Positions 1-5,700 of a stretch of 6,762 bases of DNA are shown one piece after another; the first letter of the stretch is position 1; every line of letters starts with the position of its first letter. The notes under the pieces are model-generated. The model was given only the letters and a program-made list of their open reading frames with translations, made no database searches and was not told where the DNA came from. Source of the stretch: JAZKIX01 sp040384645 (GTDB taxonomy: Bacteria; Pseudomonadota; Gammaproteobacteria; Burkholderiales; Burkholderiaceae_D). Location of the stretch: positions 1 through 6,762 of the forward strand of contig JAZKIX010000040.1 in the NCBI GenBank assembly GCA_040384645.1, read 5' to 3'. The position numbers and the translations under genes are program-made.

Positions 1-2613
1 CTCGATGGCGTGGCGCAAGTCACCGTCAATGGACAGAAACGGTTTGCGATCCGTATCCGCGCCAAATCCGACCTGATGAATGCACGCAATATCACGCTCG
101 ATGAACTGGCCACTGCGGTCAGGCAAGCCAATGCCAATTCGCCGCTGGGCGTGCTGGACGGCCCGACCCAGACGCTGACGATTCAAGCCAATGCGCAATT
201 GATGAAGTCGGAAGAATTTGCCAATTTGATTGTCGCCACCAAAAACGGCGAAGTGGTACGGCTCAAAGATGTTGCCACGGTCGAGGATAGCTTCCAGTCG
301 GTCAGGACCGCCGGCAGTTATAACGGCGAGCGCGCCATTGTGTTGCAAGTGCAACGCCAACCCAATGCCAACACGGTGCAAGTGGTCGATGCCGTCAAAA
401 AGTTATTGCCCCGTTTTCAGGCGCAATTGCCCAGTTCGATCAAGATTTCTGTCACCAGCGACCGCTCGATCTCGATTCGCGATGCGCTGCATGACGTGAA
501 TCTGACGCTGGCATTGACGGTGCTGTTGGTGGTGTTGGTGATTTTCTTGTTTCTGCGCCGGGCAGCCGCCACTTTCATTCCCGCCATCACGATGCCGATT
601 TCCCTGATCGGCGCCTTGTCCTTGTTATACGCATTGGGTTACAGCCTCGACAACGTCTCGCTGCTCGGCATCACGCTGGCGGTTGGCTTAGTGGTGGATG
701 ACGCAATTGTGGTGCTGGAAAATATCGTGCGCTACATCGAGCTGGGCGAAAAACCCATGCAAGCGGCCTTGAAGGGCGCCAAGGAAATGAGTTTCACCAT
801 TCTTTCGATCTCGGTGTCATTGGTGGCGGTGTTCATCCCGATTTTTTTCATGCCAGGAGTGATTGGCCTGTTATTTCATGAATTCGCGGTGGTGGTATCG
901 CTCTCGATCCTGGTTTCGGCGGTGGTCTCGCTGACCTTGGTGCCGATGTTGGCCAGCCGCATGTTGCCGGCGCATACCCCAGGCCAGGAATCCCATGAAA
1001 ACTGGTTTGGCCGCGTGTTTGAAGCCGGTTTCACCCGCCTGCGTAATGGCTATGTCAAGACGCTCGATATCGGTCTGGCGCACCGCTTTGTGGTGTTGAT
1101 CATTGCGCTGATTACCTTTGTGATGACGGCGGTGCTGTATATCACGATCCCCAAAGGATTTTTCCCGGAAGAAGATCTGGGTCAGATCCAGGTCACCACC
1201 GAAGCATCGGAAGATATTTCATCAACCGCCATGCTGGCGCTGCAAGACAAAGTCGCCGCCATCATCAAGGCCGATCCGAATGTGCAAGATGTCACATCCT
1301 TCATCGGCTTTGGCACGCTCAATACCGGCCGCATGTTCATGGTGCTCAAACCGCGCGATCAGCGCGCGGCCATGCCGGCCGTACTGGATTCCTTGCGTCG
1401 CGCTACTCGTTCGGTACCCGGTGTGGCAGTATATTTACGCCCGGTGCAAAACCTGCAACTGGGTGGTCGTCCCAGTAAAAGTCGTTACCAATACACCTTG
1501 CAAAGCGTCAGCCCCGATGCCTTGAATGAATGGGCGAATAAATTCATGGAGCGCATGCGGGGCGATCCTGTTTTTCAAGATGTCACCAGCGATTCGCAAA
1601 ATCGGGGTTTGCAAGTGAGCCTGAACGTGGACCGCGATAAAGCCAATGCGCTCGGGGTGCAGATGTCCGATGTCCGCACTGCCTTGTACGCCGGCTTTGG
1701 CGAGCGCCAGGTATCGACCATCTATTCCTCCAGCGCCAGTTATTCAGTGATTCTGGAAGCGGCGACCGCTGACCGCCAGTTCGACGATGCCTTGTCCAAG
1801 ATCAGCGTGCGCAGCAAAACTGGCGCGCTGGTGCAATTGTCCAGCGTGGCTACCATCGAGCGTACCGTCGGTCCCACTGCGGTCAATCATCAGGGACAGT
1901 TGCAGGCAATTACCTTGTCATTCAATCTGGCGCCGGATATTCCGCTGGGCGATGCCACTAAAAAGATCGACCAGATCGGACTCGACATGAAATTGCCAGC
2001 ATCGATCATTACCAAGTACGGCGGCGACGCAGCGGTATTCCAGGATTCGCAATCAAGCCAGATCATCCTGATCGTGGTGGCATTGCTGGTGATTTATGTT
2101 TTGCTAGGCGTGTTGTACGAAAGTTATATCCATCCGCTGACCATTTTGGCCGGCCTGCCCTCTGCAGCGGTCGGGGCGTTATTGACCTTGCGCTTGTTTG
2201 GCATGGACTTGACCATCATCGCCACCATCGGGATTTTGCTGCTGATCGGGATCGTCAAGAAAAACGCCATCATGATGATTGACTTCGCCCTGCATGCGCA
2301 GCGCAACGAAGGCATGAGCCCGGCGCAGGCAATCCGCGAAGCCTGTATCTTGCGTTTCCGCCCGATCATGATGACTACGCTGGCGGCGTTGATGGGGGCG
2401 CTGCCGATTGCGCTGGGGCTGGGTGCCGGTGCTGAGTTGCGCCAGCCGCTAGGCTTGGCCGTGGTCGGCGGCTTGCTGTTTTCGCAGGTGATCACGCTTT
2501 ACATCACACCGGTAATTTATCTATTCCTGGATAAATACAGCGGCAGCGGGCCGATGACGGATGCGCAATTGGCAGCACAGGATAAAGACTTGTCTGAGGC
2601 GCGACCGGCATGA
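1..2613 (+). CDS. RND multidrug efflux transporter, MdtB/MdtC (MuxB/MuxC) type, 5'-truncated
   Basis: This is the inner-membrane, proton-driven subunit of a tripartite RND efflux pump. The frame is open to base 1, so the GTG at 10 is an internal Val and not a start; 870 residues are visible. The family is usually about 1030-1050 residues, so roughly 170 are missing, including TM1. The proton-relay motif GLVVDDAIVVLENI is present with Asp-Asp at 697-702, and the TM10 motif GIVKKNAIMMIDFAL has its lysines at 2257-2262. Porter-domain sequence, the TM2-6 block, a second periplasmic loop and the conserved ends LRFRPIMMTTLAALMGALP and ELRQPLG follow in order. From memory of E. coli MdtB and MdtC it resembles both, so the paralogue is not assigned. 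VKKNAIMM favours the drug (HAE1) branch over the CusA metal branch. The frame is intact to its TGA. An adaptor and a partner pump gene are expected upstream, outside the window; no outer-membrane channel gene follows. Confidence 0.96.
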   Translation, partial: LDGVAQVTVNGQKRFAIRIRAKSDLMNARNITLDELATAVRQANANSPLGVLDGPTQTLTIQANAQLMKSEEFANLIVATKNGEVVRLKDVATVEDSFQSVRTAGSYNGERAIVLQVQRQPNANTVQVVDAVKKLLPRFQAQLPSSIKISVTSDRSISIRDALHDVNLTLALTVLLVVLVIFLFLRRAAATFIPAITMPISLIGALSLLYALGYSLDNVSLLGITLAVGLVVDDAIVVLENIVRYIELGEKPMQAALKGAKEMSFTILSISVSLVAVFIPIFFMPGVIGLLFHEFAVVVSLSILVSAVVSLTLVPMLASRMLPAHTPGQESHENWFGRVFEAGFTRLRNGYVKTLDIGLAHRFVVLIIALITFVMTAVLYITIPKGFFPEEDLGQIQVTTEASEDISSTAMLALQDKVAAIIKADPNVQDVTSFIGFGTLNTGRMFMVLKPRDQRAAMPAVLDSLRRATRSVPGVAVYLRPVQNLQLGGRPSKSRYQYTLQSVSPDALNEWANKFMERMRGDPVFQDVTSDSQNRGLQVSLNVDRDKANALGVQMSDVRTALYAGFGERQVSTIYSSSASYSVILEAATADRQFDDALSKISVRSKTGALVQLSSVATIERTVGPTAVNHQGQLQAITLSFNLAPDIPLGDATKKIDQIGLDMKLPASIITKYGGDAAVFQDSQSSQIILIVVALLVIYVLLGVLYESYIHPLTILAGLPSAAVGALLTLRLFGMDLTIIATIGILLLIGIVKKNAIMMIDFALHAQRNEGMSPAQAIREACILRFRPIMMTTLAALMGALPIALGLGAGAELRQPLGLAVVGGLLFSQVITLYITPVIYLFLDKYSGSGPMTDAQLAAQDKDLSEARPA

Positions 2614-2640
2614 TCAAGCAGTGCGGCGAGCCACGGGTGG

Positions 2641-2675
2641 CGGCTAGTCGCACTGGGATCGTCTGCGACCAGCCG
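2641..2675 (+). terminator. Hairpin downstream of the pump gene, possible terminator
   Basis: Arms 2641-2652 and 2664-2675 form a 12-bp stem with a single A/C mismatch and an 11-base loop. Read as RNA from the minus strand the mismatch becomes a G-U wobble and the stem is continuous. It lies 28 bases past the pump stop, where a terminator would sit. No T-run follows on the plus strand, so intrinsic termination is doubtful; it could instead stabilise the 3' end of the message. Confidence 0.35.
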
Positions 2676-2713
2676 TGTTTGCAAACCTTGTAATATGTAA
2701 ATAGGAGGGGTAT

Positions 2714-2755
2714 ATGCCAATTTACCCCATTATCCGCACGGATTTGTTGCCTTAA
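2714..2755 (+). CDS. 13-codon mini-ORF with perfect Shine-Dalgarno (doubtful)
   Basis: AGGAGG at 2703-2708 sits 5 bases before an ATG, an ideal ribosome-binding arrangement and better than that of any full gene in the window. The frame gives only MPIYPIIRTDLLP before TAA. It could be a leader peptide, a relic start of a lost gene or chance. The inverted repeat at 2761-2776 begins 5 bases after its stop. There is no evidence that it is transcribed apart from read-through from the pump gene. Confidence 0.15.
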   Translation: MPIYPIIRTDLLP

Positions 2756-2760
2756 ATAAA

Positions 2761-2776
2761 ATACTGTGCCCAGTAT
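2761..2776 (-). terminator. Inverted repeat with T-rich tail, possible terminator of the SOS-type gene
   Basis: ATACTG and CAGTAT are perfect 6-base inverted arms around a 4-base loop. On the minus strand the right arm is followed by a T-rich tract (TTTATTT), giving the outline of an intrinsic terminator 76 bases beyond the stop of the minus-strand gene. The stem is short and AT-rich, so it would be weak. It is not a LexA site, because the two CTG/CAG halves are separated by 4 bases rather than 10. Confidence 0.25.
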
Positions 2777-2852
2777 ATTTCCTCTTCAGCAGCATGAAAA
2801 GGAAAGCATTTGCTGCATGCAAGCGTCAAGCACCGCACCGCTTTCCATCGAT

Positions 2853-3161
2853 TCAATGATTATTCTGTGAATCGGCCAAAGTCGCCGCCGCCAGTAACTG
2901 CGCCGCAATCGCACGCGCCTGATGCGATGTCAGCTCACGGCATTGGTCCGCCGTCCACAACCTGACCACGGCCGGTGCATCCTTTGGCTCACTATTACTC
3001 CCGGCAAAACGGCTCATGCGCAAGGCGCCGCGATTGCGCACATCGATGGTTTCACCAAAGCGCGTAATCAGTTGTCTGGGTAGCTCGCCCAAATCGGCGA
3101 CCAAACGCAGTGCGTGGGTTGCCAGGGCATTGGATGCTTGATTTTGTGTAAGGTGTTTCAT
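2853..3161 (-). CDS. Small protein of unknown function, probably LexA/SOS-controlled
   Basis: I do not recognise this 102-residue protein. It has no signal peptide and no membrane segment, so it should be cytoplasmic. Residues 5-32 look helical. Residues 33-52 (ITRFGETIDVRNRGALRM) look like strands rich in Arg. A linker follows, and residues 69-96 form an Ala-rich amphipathic helix (TSHQARAIAAQLLAAATLA), a style common in small phage- or mobile-element-derived proteins. The start is supported by GAGG at 3168-3171, 6 bases before the ATG. It is a single-gene unit: the pump gene converges on it and the lipoprotein gene diverges from it. A LexA operator and a matching promoter lie 22-64 bases upstream, so expression is likely induced by DNA damage. 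It shows no resemblance to SulA, DinI, UmuD or ImuA. Existence is well supported by the promoter and ribosome-binding site; the function is open. Confidence 0.8.
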   Translation of the reverse strand: MKHLTQNQASNALATHALRLVADLGELPRQLITRFGETIDVRNRGALRMSRFAGSNSEPKDAPAVVRLWTADQCRELTSHQARAIAAQLLAAATLADSQNNH

Positions 3162-3183
3162 CGTTAACCTCGCCTTAATTTAA

Positions 3184-3199
3184 CTGTATGAACGTACAG
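3184..3199 (-). promoter_or_regulatory. LexA operator (SOS box)
   Basis: The 16-mer CTGTATGAACGTACAG is an exact match to the CTGT-N8-ACAG LexA consensus of beta- and gammaproteobacteria, with symmetric CTGTA/TACAG halves and A and T flanks extending the palindrome. It lies 22 bases before the start codon of the minus-strand gene and shares two bases with that gene's -10 element, so bound LexA would block RNA polymerase. The divergent lipoprotein start is about 90-100 bases away, so control of that gene is less likely. Confidence 0.8.
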
Positions 3200-3225
3200 T
3201 ATATGTAAAAATTGCATGGTGTAAA
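3198..3225 (-). promoter_or_regulatory. Sigma-70 promoter of the SOS-type gene
   Basis: Read on the minus strand, TTTACA (3220-3225) and TATACT (3198-3203) are separated by 16 bases, each one mismatch from the -35 and -10 consensus. Transcription should start near 3191, inside the LexA operator, leaving a leader of about 30 bases that carries GAGG. A promoter this good, covered by an operator, is the usual arrangement for SOS genes. Confidence 0.65.
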
Positions 3226-3287
3226 GAGAAATATTGATGCGCAATTGGAAGTTACAATCACCGTCAACCGATTGAATCACCTTTGAA

Positions 3288-3908
3288 ATGGGACAGTGCC
3301 TTATGACGCTCAATAGTTTTCACGCTCGTTCCACTGATCGCATTGTCTTGCTGATGCTTGTTTTTTCTGCGACGTTGCTGGCGGGCTGCGCCACTGCTAC
3401 AGGTTCGCGCCTTATCCCGCCACCAACCTATGCCAGCGGATACTTTGACCGGCTACCGTGTGTTGACCGCATCGGTCGCTGCTTCGACGCCACCATCGGC
3501 GGCAAACCTGTCTCGGTCATCGCACAAAAATCACAGTTCCTTGCGCTAAAAGCTGAACTCGCGACCCTAAACGACCATGTACGCGAGGTGTACTGGAGCG
3601 TCGATCACACGGTGGATGGCGAGGTCGCTCTCGACGTGGTGACGCAAGCCAATACGATGGGCGCCGAGCATGTGGGCGCAGCACAGGATGAACCAGACGT
3701 CACTGTCTATCCCTTGGACGGTCAAGACTTGGATAGCAAGCCAGAATTGGTCGCCCGTAACGATGTGCTGGTGGGAGGGCAGCCAGTGGTTACACAGCAG
3801 GAAACGCTCACTGAGAATTATTTGCCGCCAGGACGATACGTTTTTGCAATAAAACATATCGGGCAAAAAAACTGGGACCGTAAATGGGTTTTCGTCACCG
3901 TTAAATAG
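3288..3908 (+). CDS. Putative outer-membrane or periplasmic lipoprotein, function unknown
   Basis: The 206-residue product has a lipoprotein signal peptide: a charged N-terminus, a hydrophobic stretch at 19-31 and the lipobox LAGC, with the lipidated Cys at 34. The residue after Cys is Ala, so outer-membrane sorting by Lol is expected. Cys58 and Cys65 (LPCVDRIGRC) could form a periplasmic disulfide. The C-terminal half alternates in a beta-rich way and ends in PPGRYVFAIKHIGQKNWDRKWVFVTVK-like strands, suggesting an Ig-like or beta-sandwich fold; no catalytic motif is seen. The start is uncertain: the ATG at 3288 lacks a Shine-Dalgarno, and the ATG at 3303 (weak GGGACAG upstream) gives a more usual signal peptide length. 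It stands alone, divergent from the SOS-type gene and convergent with the exosortase operon. A TACAAT at 3253-3258 might be its -10, but no -35 fits. I do not recognise the family. Confidence 0.82.
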   Translation: MGQCLMTLNSFHARSTDRIVLLMLVFSATLLAGCATATGSRLIPPPTYASGYFDRLPCVDRIGRCFDATIGGKPVSVIAQKSQFLALKAELATLNDHVREVYWSVDHTVDGEVALDVVTQANTMGAEHVGAAQDEPDVTVYPLDGQDLDSKPELVARNDVLVGGQPVVTQQETLTENYLPPGRYVFAIKHIGQKNWDRKWVFVTVK

Positions 3909-3917
3909 GCGTTCGTG

Positions 3918-3962
3918 ACGCTGGCGCCAGAGGCGGCGTTATGGATGTCGCTCGCTGGCGAC
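3918..3962. terminator. Two GC-rich hairpins between convergent genes
   Basis: In the 79-base gap between the lipoprotein stop and the end of the exosortase operon there are two small stems. One is at 3918-3939 (ACGC/GCGT and CGCC/GGCG, with a 3-base bulge and a 3-base loop). The other is at 3947-3962 (GTCGC/GCGAC, 6-base loop). Neither is followed by a T-run on either strand. Their place fits transcription ending for both convergent units, but proof of intrinsic termination is lacking. Confidence 0.25.
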
Positions 3963-3987
3963 GGTTGAAAGACGTGGGTACACGAGA

Positions 3988-4290
3988 TCAAGCATTGCCT
4001 GGTTCTGATACGTATACCGTAGCGTGCGCGCCTGGGCGCAAAATTGCAGCGGTGCCGGCGCCTGCCAGTAAATCCCGCCCACCGCTTGAACTGGTTGCGA
4101 GCAATGGGGGCGGCGCTTTGAAACGCAGTTTGGCTCCACCGGGCAGGGTTGCTGGAATGGCCCAAGAATCGGTCGCATCGCTGGCAAGCAGGCAAACGAT
4201 TGCAGTCGCCGACAACACGTAACACAGCAGCACAACAGTGTAAAAAATGGCCCGCAAGGACGGCGATTGGCGTGTGATTCCCTGTTTCAT
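3988..4290 (-). CDS. Small single-pass membrane protein, last gene of the exosortase operon
   Basis: This 100-residue protein begins at the ATG of an ATGA that overlaps the stop of the EpsI-like gene, so translation is probably coupled. The frame is open further upstream, but only within that gene. AGGTG lies about 5 bases before the ATG. Residues 13-36 form one transmembrane helix (AIFYTVVLLCYVLSATAIVC) after a basic N-terminus, so the remainder (DSWAIPATLPGGAKLRFKAPPPL, then Gly/Ala/Ser-rich sequence) is expected in the periplasm. It has no conserved enzyme motif and I do not recognise the family. Its position as the fourth gene of a tightly packed unit suggests an accessory role in exosortase processing or in positioning the VWA protein; this is inference. 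The end of the frame could also have been altered by mutation, but nothing in neighbouring frames looks like a lost tail. Confidence 0.72.
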   Translation of the reverse strand: MKQGITRQSPSLRAIFYTVVLLCYVLSATAIVCLLASDATDSWAIPATLPGGAKLRFKAPPPLLATSSSGGRDLLAGAGTAAILRPGAHATVYVSEPGNA

Positions 4291-4847
4291 TCTTGCACCT
4301 GTTCTACCTGCGTTACTGCCCACCACGGGCCGCCGGAATTGGCCTGTGTATTGAGCAGCGCAGACCAGTACCACGACGATGCTTCGGTCCATTGCGCGCC
4401 GTGTGCGTTGAAGATCCGTTCGCATACCTTCAAGGTTTTACCATGCCGCGTGGCCTTGAAACAGCGCCAATGCTGGCCGCGTTGATCGAGCCGCACATGG
4501 GCGGTAGCAACCTCATAACCCATGCCACGAAAGCAATCCGATGCTGGATGCAGCATGCGTGTTGGCTGATCCATCACGCGCACAATCCATTCTTGACGCC
4601 CATCGGTAAAACGCCCGATATGACCGGGAAATTGGCGGGCGAAGCGCTGTTCCAACGCCGACAAAGGCAACTGGATTCGTGTCCCATTGTGTGGTAACCA
4701 TTGCGCCTCGGCCCATTCCGGCGCTGCCTGATTTTTTTCAGCTACGGCGGCGGCACGGGGATGCAACCACGGCACGACCAATGGCCAGAGCGCACATAGC
4801 AGGAGCAATGCCGCGAACAGGGCAGTGCCAATATTAGCGCGGCGCAT
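4287..4847 (-). CDS. EpsI-like (DUF3485-type) exosortase-associated membrane protein
   Basis: The 186-residue protein has an N-terminal membrane anchor (residues 8-28) and a periplasmic domain. The central motif MLHPASDCFRGMGYEV (His100, Cys105) matches the His/Cys-plus-Gly pattern of EpsI proteins, which accompany exosortases or are fused to their C-termini. RCFKATRHGKTLKVCERI adds Cys129 and Cys142, and WTEASSWYWSAL follows. EpsI's biochemical role is not established; it is thought to assist exosortase function or polysaccharide export. The start overlaps the exosortase end by 14 bases and has GGAG 6 bases upstream. The domain is somewhat short for the family (usually about 200 residues or more) and the motif is divergent, so a specialised subfamily tied to this exosortase type is likely. 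Its stop overlaps the next gene's ATG. Confidence 0.75.
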   Translation of the reverse strand: MRRANIGTALFAALLLLCALWPLVVPWLHPRAAAVAEKNQAAPEWAEAQWLPHNGTRIQLPLSALEQRFARQFPGHIGRFTDGRQEWIVRVMDQPTRMLHPASDCFRGMGYEVATAHVRLDQRGQHWRCFKATRHGKTLKVCERIFNAHGAQWTEASSWYWSALLNTQANSGGPWWAVTQVEQVQE

Positions 4848-5673
4848 GGCTTCTCCATGAAGTGATGTGAAACAGTAGCCAGAACAACAGGCCGAACACT
4901 AATAATCCGATGCCTTCATGCGTCCAGTCCGGCAGGGCGGCGATACCGGCTTCCTTAAAAAATAGCAGCGCGTTGCGTAGCGTATTGCCTGCCAACACCA
5001 AGACTGCCGCTGCTATCAAATTGAGTCCGGTACGCAGCCATGAGGCGCGATACAGGTACGACATCAGCGCCGCGGCGTAGATGCCGATCCACAGCATGGC
5101 GATGCCGGCACAGGGTGCATCGACCAGGATGGTTTTGCCATTCCAGATCAGGGCAGCGCCTTCCGGGGTGACTTGCCAGCCGGCCAAGCTGATCATTGCG
5201 CTGGCGCCTTGCGCACATACCCAGCGCAGGGGATAACCCAGGTAAAAATTGAGTGAAGCCGTGAGCGGCAAGGCTAGCAGCGCCAGCACTGCCAGCGCGG
5301 CACGACTGCCGGCATGATCAGGCTGCGGCAAGCTACCAGCCAGCAGCACCGTGACTGCTAACACGGCGACCGCCGCAGCAATGATCGGCGACAAGTAATG
5401 CATGCCAAGCGTTGCAACGAATGAAAGTAGACCGGCCGTCAGCAAGACCGGCGCAGCGGCAACGGAAGAAAGTTGGCGGCGCTCGGCCAGCACCAGCGCG
5501 ATGATGGTGAGCAGCGCCAGCACGCCCCTTGGCTCGTCCGAGCCATCGACCGTGCGGCGCGCCATCCAGACCCAGTGCGGCCACAGCGCGCCCAGTTGCA
5601 TAAGCACAAGCCAACCCGGATGGCGCCAATGACGCAGTGCGCTGGAATTGACCGTAGCCATAGAGGGATTCAT
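4834..5673 (-). CDS. Exosortase (archaeosortase/exosortase family transpeptidase)
   Basis: This multi-pass inner-membrane cysteine enzyme recognises C-terminal PEP-CTERM signals, cuts them and is thought to transfer the protein to a surface or secreted acceptor. The 279 residues contain about eight hydrophobic segments, and the family's three active-site residues are in order. Cys188 is in VDAPCAGI, Arg233 in GNTLRNALLF and His252 in WTHEGIG. The stretch before Cys188 (LPLTASLNFYLGYPLRW ... GWQVTPEGAALIWNG) is also typical of EpsH-type exosortases. There is no fused EpsI domain; that function is in the next gene, which overlaps by 14 bases. The start at 5673 is 27 bases after the VWA-protein stop and has only a weak Shine-Dalgarno; Met5 is an alternative without a better one. 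The neighbouring target makes this a dedicated one-substrate type, in contrast to EpsH systems with many targets. I cannot assign the exosortase letter class by eye. Confidence 0.93.
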   Translation of the reverse strand: MNPSMATVNSSALRHWRHPGWLVLMQLGALWPHWVWMARRTVDGSDEPRGVLALLTIIALVLAERRQLSSVAAAPVLLTAGLLSFVATLGMHYLSPIIAAAVAVLAVTVLLAGSLPQPDHAGSRAALAVLALLALPLTASLNFYLGYPLRWVCAQGASAMISLAGWQVTPEGAALIWNGKTILVDAPCAGIAMLWIGIYAAALMSYLYRASWLRTGLNLIAAAVLVLAGNTLRNALLFFKEAGIAALPDWTHEGIGLLVFGLLFWLLFHITSWRSHAPR

Positions 5674-5700
5674 ATTGAACTCAGGCGATTATTTAGGCGA

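Larger units (their letters stand above)
2614..2852. other. Intergenic spacer between convergent pump and SOS-type genes
   Basis: These 239 bases hold no convincing gene. An ATG overlaps the pump stop (ATGA, 2610-2613) in the way a coupled next gene would start, but that frame closes after 27 codons at 2691-2693 and the peptide resembles no outer-membrane factor I know. The rest contains an imperfect hairpin (2641-2675), a Shine-Dalgarno with a 13-codon ORF (2703-2755) and an inverted repeat (2761-2776). The left part has coding-like base composition and the right part is AT-richer, which would fit a deleted or eroded downstream gene; that is inference only. Confidence 0.6.

Noticed and set aside
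2124..2495. 123-codon minus-strand ORF inside the pump gene
   Set aside because: It lies opposite highly conserved RND transmembrane sequence in an intact frame, has no ribosome-binding site and its translation is low-complexity; it is a shadow.
2677..2686. 10-base palindrome GTTTGCAAAC as an operator
   Set aside because: It is downstream of a gene with no promoter nearby, and short palindromes of this size occur by chance.
2761..2776. Second LexA box near the end of the SOS-type gene
   Set aside because: ATACTG/CAGTAT resembles the half-sites, but the CTG to CAG spacing is 4 bases instead of the required 10.
3969..3986. Intrinsic terminator for the exosortase operon (CGTG/CACG stem followed by TCTTT on the minus strand)
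   Set aside because: The stem is only 4 bp and the T-run is interrupted, so it is too weak to call.
3941..4222. 93-codon plus-strand ORF
   Set aside because: It is antisense to the 100-residue membrane protein, with no promoter or Shine-Dalgarno and no recognisable domain.
3818..4235. Two minus-strand ORFs (3818-4225 and 3939-4235) over the end of the operon
   Set aside because: They overlap the 100-residue membrane protein in other frames, and one runs across the lipoprotein gene end. The 3988-4290 frame has the coupled start, the membrane helix and the better composition.
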